Shown: piece after piece, positions 34,131 to 42,370 of the stretch
How the letters are laid out: every line of letters starts with the position of its first letter
Numbering within the stretch: position 1 is the first letter of the stretch
Source of the DNA: JBBQUN01 sp963717115
GTDB lineage: Bacteria; Actinomycetota; Acidimicrobiia; Acidimicrobiales; SZUA-35
Direction of reading: 5' to 3'
DNA: 64,000 bases
Assembly (NCBI GenBank): GCA_963717115.1
Contig: CAVQVO010000001.1
Location: forward strand, 124,001 to 188,000
Program-made: the position numbers and the translations under genes
The notes under the pieces: model-generated
Seen by the model: the letters and a program-made list of their open reading frames with translations, nothing else
Databases searched by the model: none
Told to the model about the DNA's origin: nothing

Positions 34131-34259
34131 ATGTTGGCTGTTGTATGGCACTGGTGGATCGGGTTCTTCCTCTCGGTCGGGGCGTTCCTCACCGTGCTCG
34201 CGTTGGTGGCCGGTTACTTCATGAAGGTGGAGAACCCGAGGTACCCGAGAAAGCCGTAG
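34131..34259 (+). CDS. 42-residue single-helix membrane protein
   Basis: Small ORF: MLAVVWHWWIGFFLSVGAFL opens a long hydrophobic helix, ending KVENPRYPRKP. Its TAG stop shares the G with the GTG start of the downstream metallopeptidase, so translational coupling is likely. No recognisable family. The tight coupling and a strongly hydrophobic core argue that it is real. Confidence 0.65.
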   Translation: MLAVVWHWWIGFFLSVGAFLTVLALVAGYFMKVENPRYPRKP

Positions 34260-35362
34260 TGGACGCCTCCGTCGATTGGGGGGTCGCTCGCACCGTTGCC
34301 GGCCGGATCGCCCGTGAAGAGCCGCGAGACGAACGTGAACACGACCGCACGCTCGAGTCCGATCTCCTCCGCCTGACCTCCCAGGCCGAGGAACTGGTGG
34401 CCGCCGAGACCGGGCTCGAATCCCTCGACGGCCCGGCCCGGGCTCGGATCACCGATCGGATGGGTTGGGTCGAGGCCAACCTCGCGAGCTTCGACCGCCT
34501 CGCTCGTCCGCTGCTCGGCAAGCTCGAAGCGGACTCCCCCGAACCCGGGACGATCGGGCGGTGGCTCAAGCCGGTGTCCGACGCCGTCGGGCCCCGCTTC
34601 GCCGGCGCCGAACTCGGCGCCATGCTCGGCTGGATGTCGGGTCGGGTCATCGGCCAGTACGACCTCCTGATCGTCGAAGACGAGCGGCCCGAGGAACAGG
34701 ACTGGGTCTACTACGTGGGGCCCAACGTGCTGTCGCTCGAACGTCGCTATGGGTTCCCGCCCGAGCAGTTCCGACTCTGGATCGCCCTCCACGAGTGCAC
34801 CCACCGTGCCCAGTTCACGGCGGTGCCCTGGTTGCGGCCCTACTTCCTGTCGCAGGTCGAGGCGATGATCGACGCCGTGGATCCCGACCCGGGCCGGTTG
34901 GTCGAAGCCGCCAAACAGCTCGTCGACAACAAGCGAGCCGGTCGGGCCTCGGGCCTCGATGCCGGGATCTCCCAGCTCCTGGCCAGCCCCGAGCAGCGCG
35001 AGGTGCTCGATCGGCTCACCGGACTGATGAGTCTGCTCGAAGGTCACGGCGACATCACGATGGACCGGGCCGGCGTCGATCGGATCCCGAGCCAGCCCCG
35101 TTTCGCCCGGGTGATGAGCCAGCGTCGCAAGAACGCCTCGGGCCCGACGAAGCTGCTGCAGAAGGTGTTGGGTTTCGAGGCCAAGCTCGCCCAGTACGCC
35201 GAGGGGGAGGCCTTCGTGAAGGCTGTCGAAGCCTCGGGCGGCCGGGAGCTCTTCGACCAGGTCTGGGTCGAGGCCGCCAACCTCCCCACCATCGCCGAGA
35301 TCCGGGACCCGTCGGCCTGGATCGAACGGATGACCGCTTCCGGTCATGTCGGCGCCGCCTGA
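34259..35362 (+). CDS. DUF2342 zinc-metallopeptidase-like protein (F420-associated family)
   Basis: A 367-residue protein. The motif WIALHECTHRAQFTAVPW gives an HExxH-type zinc site (His-Glu-Cys-Thr-His). GAELGAMLGWMSGRVIGQYDL and VGPNVLSLERRYGF are hallmarks of the actinobacterial DUF2342 family, sometimes labelled coenzyme F420 biosynthesis-associated. The substrate is not established. The GTG start shares a base with the stop of the small membrane protein; the C-terminus overlaps tilS by 17 bases. It lies immediately before tilS, a neighbourhood I believe is common in actinobacteria. Confidence 0.88.
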   Translation: MDASVDWGVARTVAGRIAREEPRDEREHDRTLESDLLRLTSQAEELVAAETGLESLDGPARARITDRMGWVEANLASFDRLARPLLGKLEADSPEPGTIGRWLKPVSDAVGPRFAGAELGAMLGWMSGRVIGQYDLLIVEDERPEEQDWVYYVGPNVLSLERRYGFPPEQFRLWIALHECTHRAQFTAVPWLRPYFLSQVEAMIDAVDPDPGRLVEAAKQLVDNKRAGRASGLDAGISQLLASPEQREVLDRLTGLMSLLEGHGDITMDRAGVDRIPSQPRFARVMSQRRKNASGPTKLLQKVLGFEAKLAQYAEGEAFVKAVEASGGRELFDQVWVEAANLPTIAEIRDPSAWIERMTASGHVGAA

Positions 35363-36269
35363 CCCCGATCTCGGCGCCTTCGTCGCGGTCCTGCTTCCCC
35401 GTTGCACGTTCGCGCCGACCGATCGGCTCGGTACCGACGGCGTGGTCTGTGGGGTGTCCGGGGGAGCCGACTCGCTCGCGCTGCTCGTCCTGGCGACCGC
35501 GTGGTTCGGCCCGGAGCGGGTCACCGCCGTCCACCTCGACCATGGATGGCGCCCCGGCACCGGCCGTGCCGAGGCCGAGGTCGTCGCCCGGGCGGCGGCC
35601 GGGTTGGGTACGGGCTTCGGGTCCCAACGCCTCGAGATCCCACCGGGCCCGAATCTCGAGGCACGATCCAGAGACGCCCGTCACCGGGCACTGGGTCCCG
35701 ATGCGTTGTTCGGGCACACCGCCGACGACCAGGCCGAGACCCTGCTGATCAACCTGGCCCGAGGTGCGGGGCCGACCGGACTCGGTGGCATCCGGCCGGG
35801 CCCCACGCACCCGATCCTGGCCCTGCGCCGGGCCGACACCGTGCGACTGTGCGCACGTGCCGGACTCGAGCCGATCGAGGATCCGAGCAATCAGGACCCT
35901 CGATTCGTCCGCAGCCGACTGCGCAACGAACTCCTGCCCCTGCTCGCCGACATCGCCGGTCGCGATCCGGTCCCGCTGCTGAATCGGACGGCGACGCTGG
36001 CTCGCGAGAGCGCCGATGCGATCGGGCGGCTGGGCGAGGGCCTCGACCCCACCGACAGCCGGGCCCTCCGACAGGCCCCCCGGGCCGTGGCAACGGCGGC
36101 GCTGCGTGACTGGTTGCGGACCGCCGACGGACATCCGCCTTCCTCGGGGGAGATCGATCGGGTGTTCGCCGTGGTCGAGAACCGGGTGCGGGCCTGCGAA
36201 CTGGCGGGTGGGCGGCGGGTGAGTCGGTCCGAAGGTCGCCTCATCCTGCACCCGGGCACCGGCGCCTGA
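35346..36269 (+). CDS. tilS: tRNA(Ile)-lysidine synthase
   Basis: Converts C34 of the CAU-anticodon tRNA-Ile to lysidine. The 307-residue protein has the PP-loop GVSGGADSLALLVL, AVHLDHGWRPGT and GHTADDQAETLLINLARG. It lacks the long C-terminal extension of E. coli TilS, as usual in actinobacteria. The ATG start overlaps the previous gene by 17 bases. Confidence 0.92.
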   Translation: MSAPPDPDLGAFVAVLLPRCTFAPTDRLGTDGVVCGVSGGADSLALLVLATAWFGPERVTAVHLDHGWRPGTGRAEAEVVARAAAGLGTGFGSQRLEIPPGPNLEARSRDARHRALGPDALFGHTADDQAETLLINLARGAGPTGLGGIRPGPTHPILALRRADTVRLCARAGLEPIEDPSNQDPRFVRSRLRNELLPLLADIAGRDPVPLLNRTATLARESADAIGRLGEGLDPTDSRALRQAPRAVATAALRDWLRTADGHPPSSGEIDRVFAVVENRVRACELAGGRRVSRSEGRLILHPGTGA

Positions 36270-36314
36270 TCGGCACGGGTCGTGGCCGCCTGCGTTCGGT
36301 AGGCTCGTCGCGGC

Positions 36315-37115
36315 ATGCGTCCGCTCATCCTCGGCATCCTCAACGTCACCCCGGACTCCTTCAGTGACGGTGGCCAGTTCACCTCGGTGGACCGCGCCGT
36401 CGAGCGGGCGCGCGTCATGCTCGCCGAGGGAGCCGACATCATCGACGTCGGAGGCGAGTCCACCCGACCCGGTGCGCAACCCATCGACCCCGAAACCGAG
36501 ATCGCCCGGGTGGTGCCGGTCATCGAGGCGCTCCGAGGCTCGGCCCGGATCTCGGTCGACACCCGACGGGCCGAGGTGGCGAGGGCCGCCGTTGCCGCCG
36601 GGGCCACGATCATCAACGACGTGTCCGCCTCGCTGTACCCCGTGGCGGCCGAGACCGGTGCCGGATGGATCGCCATGCACATGCGGGGCGATCCGACCTC
36701 GATGCAGCATCGCCCCCACTACGTCGACGTCGTGGGCGAGGTGCGCGACTTCCTCGTCGATCGGGCCGAGGCGGGCCGTGCCGCCGGGGTCGAGGAGATC
36801 TGGATCGATCCCGGCTTCGGATTCGGCAAGACCGAGCAACACAACTTCGCCCTGCTGACCCGCCTCGACCGCCTGGTCGACACCGGCTGGCCGGTGGTCG
36901 TCGGTCTCAGTCGCAAGTCGCTGCTCGGCGCCATCCTGGCCCGATCCGACGGCGCCGACGTGCCGACCCCGGCCGACGATCGGTTGGAGGGCTCGGTGGC
37001 AACCGCCACCTACGCAATGCTTCTTGGAGCCAGCATGATTCGCGTCCATGATGTCAAGGCCGCATGGCAGGCAGCCACCGTGGTGGCCGCCGATCCGATC
37101 CTGGAGAGGACCTGA
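36315..37115 (+). CDS. folP: Dihydropteroate synthase
   Basis: Joins p-aminobenzoate to the pterin pyrophosphate. The 266-residue TIM barrel has ILNVTPDSFSDGG, DVGGESTRPGA, TIINDVSASL, WIDPGFGFGKT and VGLSRKSLLG, all substrate-binding loops intact. First gene of a folate operon; its stop overlaps the next ATG (TGATG). Confidence 0.95.
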   Translation: MRPLILGILNVTPDSFSDGGQFTSVDRAVERARVMLAEGADIIDVGGESTRPGAQPIDPETEIARVVPVIEALRGSARISVDTRRAEVARAAVAAGATIINDVSASLYPVAAETGAGWIAMHMRGDPTSMQHRPHYVDVVGEVRDFLVDRAEAGRAAGVEEIWIDPGFGFGKTEQHNFALLTRLDRLVDTGWPVVVGLSRKSLLGAILARSDGADVPTPADDRLEGSVATATYAMLLGASMIRVHDVKAAWQAATVVAADPILERT

Positions 37116-37630
37116 TGGCGAAGGGTAGGTGGGCACAGGGGATCCAGCCGCGGCATTTCCGTTGGATCATCGCCGATCAGCTCGCGATCTGTGAACGGCC
37201 CGGTGGCTACGGCACGAACCATCGTCGGGTCCGGCGTCAGGAAGAGATCATCTGGATCCGCGAGAACGGCTTCGGCTACGTGATCTCGCTGATCCCCTCC
37301 ACCCACAACCTGCACAGCTACGACGAACTCGGGCTGCGTTGGAAGCACTGGCCCCTGACCCCGAGCGTCGACCCCGAGATCGCCATGGCCCAGATCTTCC
37401 CCGAACTGGCCACTCTGCTGGCATCGGGAACCAAGTTGCTGATCCACGCCGAGGAGGTCGGAGACCGCCTCGCCGGGCTGATGGCCGGCTATCTCCAGTG
37501 GACGGGCATGGTCCCCGAGACGGCCAAGGCGATCATCGTGATCGAGCGCATCCTCGAACGCCAGATGGGTCCCGTCGGCCGTGAACTCGCCGCGGCCGCC
37601 GTCGAGGCCAAGCGGCTCGCCCATGGCTGA
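37115..37630 (+). CDS. Dual-specificity-phosphatase-fold protein lacking the catalytic cysteine
   Basis: A 171-residue protein in the folate operon. The loop SGTKLLIHAEEVGDRLAGL aligns with the phosphatase P-loop HCx5R, but the nucleophile Cys is Ala (HAEEVGDR); the His and Arg are kept. It also has ENGFGYVISLIPSTHNLHSY, the kind of strand preceding a general-acid loop. It could be a pseudo-phosphatase that binds phosphorylated pterins or another ligand. It overlaps folP at its start and folB at its end. Function unknown; fold assignment moderately certain. Confidence 0.7.
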   Translation: MAKGRWAQGIQPRHFRWIIADQLAICERPGGYGTNHRRVRRQEEIIWIRENGFGYVISLIPSTHNLHSYDELGLRWKHWPLTPSVDPEIAMAQIFPELATLLASGTKLLIHAEEVGDRLAGLMAGYLQWTGMVPETAKAIIVIERILERQMGPVGRELAAAAVEAKRLAHG

Positions 37631-37997
37631 GCACGAGCCCGATCGGATCGAGGTCCGGGGGCTCGAACTCCTGGTCTTCTGCGGGGTGCTCTCCGAGGAG
37701 CAGGCCCGGCGTCAGCCCTTCCTCTTCGACCTCGACATCGAACTCGACATGACCGACGCCGGTCGCAGCGACGATCTCGACCACACGGTCGACTACGGAG
37801 CGCTCTGCGGCCGACTGGCCGAGGTGTTGCACGACGAACGGTTCACGCTCATCGAGCGCATGGCCACCCGGATCGCCGAACTCACTCTCGCCGAGTTCCC
37901 TCGGGTCGAGTCGATCACCGTCGTCGCGCGCAAGCTGCGACCCCCGGTCCCGCAGCACGTCGACACCACGGGTGTTCGCATCCGCCGCTCTCGCTGA
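37623..37997 (+). CDS. folB: Dihydroneopterin aldolase
   Basis: A 124-residue FolB: RIEVRGLELLVFCGVLSEEQ, DLDHTVDYGALC (substrate Tyr/Leu) and FTLIERMATRIAEL with the catalytic-region Glu. Converts dihydroneopterin to hydroxymethyl-dihydropterin. ATG overlaps the upstream gene by 8 bases, and its stop overlaps folK. Confidence 0.94.
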   Translation: MAEHEPDRIEVRGLELLVFCGVLSEEQARRQPFLFDLDIELDMTDAGRSDDLDHTVDYGALCGRLAEVLHDERFTLIERMATRIAELTLAEFPRVESITVVARKLRPPVPQHVDTTGVRIRRSR

Positions 37998-38449
37998 TGC
38001 GGGTCTTCCTCGGTCTCGGTAGCAACCTCGGAGACCGCCAGGGATACCTCCGAGGGGCCGTCGACGCGATGCCCGATGTCGTCGCCGTCTCACCCGTGTA
38101 CGAGTCGGCGCCGGTGGGCGGTCCCGACCAGGGGAACTACCTCAACATCGTCGTCGAACTCGAGACCGACATCCTCCCTCACGACCTGCTGGAACGGTGC
38201 CGCGAACGGGAACGGGCCGCCGAGCGGCGCCGGCGCGAACGATGGGGGCCCCGAACGCTCGACATCGACGTGCTCTGGATCGACGGCGTGCGCATCGACT
38301 CGCCCGAACTCACCGTTCCCCACCCCCGCATGCACGAGCGGAACTTCGTGATGGCACCCCTGCTCGACCTCGATCCCGGCTTCGTCCACCCCCGCTACGA
38401 CCCGTCCCGTGCGCTCGGCGAGGTCGTCCGGATCGGACCCCTCGACTAG
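37997..38449 (+). CDS. folK: 6-hydroxymethyl-7,8-dihydropterin pyrophosphokinase
   Basis: A 150-residue HPPK: VFLGLGSNLGDRQGYLRG, YESAPVGGPDQGNYLNIVVE, ERRRRERWGPRTLDIDVLW and VPHPRMHERNFVMAPLLDL, complete pterin and ATP sites. Last gene of the folate operon. An IS element lies just downstream and may have removed or displaced later operon genes. Confidence 0.95.
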   Translation: MRVFLGLGSNLGDRQGYLRGAVDAMPDVVAVSPVYESAPVGGPDQGNYLNIVVELETDILPHDLLERCRERERAAERRRRERWGPRTLDIDVLWIDGVRIDSPELTVPHPRMHERNFVMAPLLDLDPGFVHPRYDPSRALGEVVRIGPLD

Positions 38450-38459
38450 CCGATCAGTT

Positions 38460-39607
38460 CGCTGGAATTTTGGTGTTGGGTTCCGTGTTGTTGTCGGTAT
38501 CGACGACGATGGGGATTGGTGATGGCACGACGTGGACGACCGGTAGCGGAGATCGTTCTGAGCGATGAGGAACGTGAGACCCTTCAGCGCTGGGCTCGGC
38601 GCCCGAAATCGAGTCAGGCCTTGGCGTTGCGGTGTCGGATCGTGCTCGCTGCCGAGTCGGGTCTCACGAACCAGCAGATCGCGAAAGAGGTGGGCTGCAA
38701 CCCGGTCACCGTCGGGAAGTGGCGGACCCGGTTCGCTGCGAAACGTTTGGATGGCCTGATCGACGAACCGCGGCCGGGTCAGCCACGCAAGATCACCGAT
38801 GAGATGGTCGAGCAGGTGATCGTGGCCACGCTCGAGACGACGCCCGATGACGGATCGACGCATTGGTCGACACGATCGATGGCGGCCAAGGTCGGCTTGA
38901 ACCAGACAGCGATCAGCCGGATCTGGCGCACGTTCGGCCTCAAGCCGCACCGGATCGACGACTTCAAGTTGTCGACCGATCCGCAGTTCATCGACAAGGT
39001 CCGCGACATCGTGGGCCTCTACCTGAACCCGCCCGACGCCGCCGTGGTGTTGTGTGTCGACGAAAAGACCCAGGTCCAGGCGCTGGACCGCACTGCGCCG
39101 GTGCTGCCGATGGTCCCGGGCGTGCCGGCACGCCAGAGCTACACCTATGTGCGTAACGGCACCTCGGACCTCTACGCAGCACTCGATATCGCGTCCGGCA
39201 AGGTGATCACCAAGATGACCGATCAGCACCGGGCCATCGAGTTTCGAGCCTTCTTGAACCAGATCAACCGCACCGTCCCCGACAACTTGGCCGTGCACGT
39301 GATCTGCGACAACGCATCGACTCACAAGGCCCCAGAGATCCAACGCTGGCTGAAGCGCCACCGACGGTTCACGCTCCACTACACCCCGACCTACAGTTCC
39401 TGGCTCAACCAGGTCGAACGCTGGTTCTCCGAGCTCACCACCAAGAAGCTCCGCCGGTCCACACATCACTCAGTCGCTGAACTCCGCCGAGACATCGACG
39501 ATTGGGTCGGCCATTGGAACGAGAACCCCCGGCCATTCATTTGGCGCAAGACCGCCGACGAAATCCTCGACAACCTCGCCTCATATCTTCAACGAATCAA
39601 CGCCTCG
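38460..39607 (+). mobile_element. IS630-family insertion sequence, right end missing
   Basis: A transposase gene and about 60 bases of A/T-richer left flank (gctggaattttggtgttggg region) begin just after folK. No inverted copy of this flank is found to the right, where a 23-bp minisatellite starts at the last transposase codons. The exact left boundary was not resolved; a TA target dinucleotide occurs in the folK stop codon. The flank differs from the surrounding G/C-rich sequence. Confidence 0.75.
38522..39601 (+). CDS. IS630-family transposase, no native stop
   Basis: A roughly 360-residue DDE transposase: N-terminal helix-turn-helix (SGLTNQQIAKEVGCNPVTVG), DDE motifs CVDEKTQVQALD, VICDNASTHKAPE and SSWLNQVERWFSELTTKKL. 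Family proteins normally end a few residues after ADEILDNLASYLQRIN. Here no stop follows and the frame reads on through the minisatellite to 39922, inside nadB. The end given is where homology should finish. Catalytic residues look intact, but loss of the right end suggests that this copy cannot move on its own. Confidence 0.88.
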
Positions 39608-39813
39608 CTGCCCTCGGGGCTGGGTTGTTGCTGCCCTCGGGGCTGGGTTGTTGCTGCCCTCGGGGCTGGGTTGTTGCTGCCCTCGGGGCTGGGTTGTTGC
39701 TGCCCTCGGGGCTGGGTTGTTGCTGCCCTCGGGGCGGGTTGTTGCTGCCCTCGGGGCTGGGTTGTTGCTGCCCTCGGGGCTGGGTTGTTGCTGCCCTCGG
39801 GGCAGTGTTGTCG
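39608..39813. repeat. 23-bp minisatellite, nine copies
   Basis: Nine tandem copies of ctgccctcggggctgggttgttg start at 39608, 39631, 39654, 39677, 39700, 39723, 39745, 39768 and 39791. The sixth is 22 bp. Copies are otherwise identical, implying recent expansion. The array fills the space between the transposase and nadB. Confidence 0.95.
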
Positions 39814-39837
39814 CCGATTCGGGGCTAGAACGATGCG

Positions 39838-41415
39838 ATGTCAGAACTCGATCTGCTCGTCATCGGGAGCGGCGTGGCCGGGTTGTCGGCTGCCGTTCGG
39901 GCGGCGAGCGCACACCGGCTGAGCGTCGGCGTCATCACCAAGGGCCAGCTCCACCAGGCAACCACGCGTTGGGCCCAGGGTGGGGTGGCCGCCGTCCTCG
40001 CCGACGATCCCGACTCCACCGATCTCCACCTGGCCGACACCCTCTCGGCCGGTGCCGGCCTCTGCGATCTCGATGCCGTCCGGGTGCTCGTCGACGAGGG
40101 CCCGGGCCGGGTGAACGAACTGATCGCCATGGGTGCCATGTTCGACACCGACGCCGGCGGGGCCTACAAACTCGCTCGCGAAGGCGGGCACTCCATGCCC
40201 CGCATCCTGCACTCCAAGGGAGCGGCCACCGGTGCCGAGATCGAGCGGGCCCTGGTGATCGCCGTCCACGACACGGCGGCGGCGCTCGTCGAACATGCCT
40301 TTGCCGACGCCCTCCTCGTCGAGAACGGACGATGCGTCGGGGTGAGCTATCTCACCGAGACCGGCGTCGTGAAGGAGATCCTCGCCCGCAACGTGCTCCT
40401 CGCCGCAGGAGGCGCCGGGCAGCTCTATGCGGTCACCACCAATCCCGTCGAGGGGACTGGAGACGGCATCGCCATGAGCCTGGCCGCCGGGGCCGTCCTG
40501 GCCGACGTCGAGTTCGTCCAGTTCCACCCCACCGCCCTGCACCACCCGTCGATGCCCCGGCCGCTGCTCTCCGAAGCCCTACGCGGGCACGGCGCGCTGC
40601 TGCGCGACACCAACGGCGAACGGTTCGTCGACGAACTCCAGCCTCGTGACGTGGTGTCCCGGGCGATGATGAAGCGGATGCTCGAGCTCGACGTCGACCA
40701 TCTGTTCCTCGACGCCCGTGACCTCGAGCAGTTCGACATCCGGTTCCCGACGATCATGGCGTCGCTCGAGGAAGTCGGGCTCGATCCCGCCACCGATCTC
40801 CTTCCCATTGCGCCAGCGGCGCATTACACGTGCGGCGGACTGCTCACCGATCTCGACGGCGCTTCGTCCCTTCCGGGCCTGTGGGGGGCCGGCGAGGTCG
40901 CATGCAGCGGGGTCCACGGCGCCAACCGGCTGGCCTCGAACTCGTTGCTGGAAGGAATGGTCTTCGCCCCGCGCGCCGTCGACGCCATTGCGGCGGGCAC
41001 CAGCGGCCCCTCTGCCACCGGGGCCATGCGGGCCGTCCTGAGTCCCCAGTCCGATCGAGTGGGCGGCCGGGACCTACCGGCATTGGCTCCGGTGACCTGG
41101 GGTGGCGCCGCCGGTCGACCGGCCGCCGAGGTCCGATCCGATCTCCAACAGGCGATGACCCGGGGCGCCGGCGTGCTCCGCACCGCCGAGTCGCTCGCCG
41201 CCACCGGTACGAGGCTCGACGATCTGGCCTGCGAGGTGCCCGTCGGTGACCCCGCCCCCGAATGGCACGAGGTTCGGAACCTGATCACGCTCGGACGGGG
41301 CGTGGTCGCCGCCGCCGCCGCCCGCGAGGAGAGCCGGGGGGCCCACACCCGCGAGGACCACCCCGAGTCCCGGGACGAGTGGTTGGTCCGCCAGCTGGTC
41401 CGTGCGCAGCGGTAG
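39838..41415 (+). CDS. nadB: L-aspartate oxidase
   Basis: First step of de novo NAD synthesis, aspartate to iminoaspartate. The 525-residue flavoprotein has VIGSGVAGLSAAVRAA, TRWAQGGVAAVL, HSMPRILHSKGAATG, FVQFHPTALHHP, RDTNGERFVDELQPRD and HYTCGGLLTDLDG. The ATG at 39838 opens 24 bases after the minisatellite. nadC follows; a nadA gene is not present between or beside them. Confidence 0.94.
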   Translation: MSELDLLVIGSGVAGLSAAVRAASAHRLSVGVITKGQLHQATTRWAQGGVAAVLADDPDSTDLHLADTLSAGAGLCDLDAVRVLVDEGPGRVNELIAMGAMFDTDAGGAYKLAREGGHSMPRILHSKGAATGAEIERALVIAVHDTAAALVEHAFADALLVENGRCVGVSYLTETGVVKEILARNVLLAAGGAGQLYAVTTNPVEGTGDGIAMSLAAGAVLADVEFVQFHPTALHHPSMPRPLLSEALRGHGALLRDTNGERFVDELQPRDVVSRAMMKRMLELDVDHLFLDARDLEQFDIRFPTIMASLEEVGLDPATDLLPIAPAAHYTCGGLLTDLDGASSLPGLWGAGEVACSGVHGANRLASNSLLEGMVFAPRAVDAIAAGTSGPSATGAMRAVLSPQSDRVGGRDLPALAPVTWGGAAGRPAAEVRSDLQQAMTRGAGVLRTAESLAATGTRLDDLACEVPVGDPAPEWHEVRNLITLGRGVVAAAAAREESRGAHTREDHPESRDEWLVRQLVRAQR

Positions 41416-41418
41416 CGA

Positions 41419-41473
41419 GCTGCACGGAACGAAGGCGACCCGGCAGCACCGAGCCGCACGGAACGAAGGCGAG
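41419..41473. repeat. Imperfect direct repeat between nadB and nadC
   Basis: Two copies of a motif ending gcacggaacgaaggcga occur about 37 bases apart, differing at one or two positions, between the nadB stop and the nadC GTG. Confidence 0.7.
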
Positions 41474-41490
41474 CCCGTACCCTGAGGGCC

Positions 41491-42366
41491 GTGCGTCCCG
41501 ATCTCCAACCACCCCTGGCCGACATCCGGTTCCTGGTCGAGCGAGCCCTCGCCGAGGACCTGACCCCGCTCGGTGATCTGACGTCCTCGCTGATCGACCC
41601 GTCCTTGATGGCCACGGCCGAGTTCCGGTCTCGGGCCGCGGGGACGATCGCGGGCTGCCTCTGCGTCGACGAGACGTTCCGCGCCCTCGACCCTCGACTG
41701 GGTGTCGAGTGGGTCAGGTCAGACGGCGACCGGGTCGAAGCCGGCGACCTCATCGGTGTCGCCCGGGGACCCTTCCACTCGCTGCTCACCGCCGAGCGGA
41801 CGGCCCTCAACTTCCTCAGCCACCTGTCGGGGGTCGCCACCGGTGCGGCCCGATGGGTCGACCTCGCCGCCGGCCGGGTCGTGGTCTGGGACACCCGCAA
41901 GACCCTTCCCGGCTATCGATCGCTGCAGAAGGCTGCGGTTCGGGCGGGCGGCGCCGCGAACCACCGCGGCAACCTGTCCGATTGGCTGATGTTGAAGGAC
42001 AACCACCTCTTCGGGACCACGATCGCCGACGCCGTGGCCACCGCCCGAGTGCGCTGGCCGGGGCGAACCATCCACGTCGAGGCCGACTCCGAGGACCTGG
42101 TCCGCCAGGCCCTCGCTGCGGGCGCCGACATCATCCTCCTCGACAACTTCACACCCCGGGAACTGCAGGGTCTCGTCGCCGACGTCGATGCCTGGGCGGC
42201 CGAGACGGGTGGTCGCCGACCACTGCTCGAGGCATCGGGTGGAATCACCTTCGACACGCTCGACGCCTACGCCGACTCCGGTGTCGACCTGCTCTCGTCG
42301 GGAGCGCTCACCAACTCGTCCATCGTCCTCGACATCGGCCTCGATGTCGTTCCTGATCAGGGCTGA
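41491..42366 (+). CDS. nadC: Nicotinate-nucleotide pyrophosphorylase (carboxylating)
   Basis: Converts quinolinate and PRPP to NaMN. The 291-residue enzyme has EDLTPLGDLTSSLI, ERTALNFLSHLSGVAT, WDTRKTLPGYRSLQKAAV, GGAANHRGNLSDWLMLKDNH, HVEADSEDLV and LLEASGGIT. GTG start. With nadB and nadE, three NAD genes fall in the window. Confidence 0.95.
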   Translation: MRPDLQPPLADIRFLVERALAEDLTPLGDLTSSLIDPSLMATAEFRSRAAGTIAGCLCVDETFRALDPRLGVEWVRSDGDRVEAGDLIGVARGPFHSLLTAERTALNFLSHLSGVATGAARWVDLAAGRVVVWDTRKTLPGYRSLQKAAVRAGGAANHRGNLSDWLMLKDNHLFGTTIADAVATARVRWPGRTIHVEADSEDLVRQALAAGADIILLDNFTPRELQGLVADVDAWAAETGGRRPLLEASGGITFDTLDAYADSGVDLLSSGALTNSSIVLDIGLDVVPDQG

Positions 42367-42370
42367 ACCC

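Noticed and set aside
39608..39813. Possible CRISPR array
   Set aside because: Units of 23 bp are directly abutting with no variable spacers, and no cas genes are near. It is a minisatellite.
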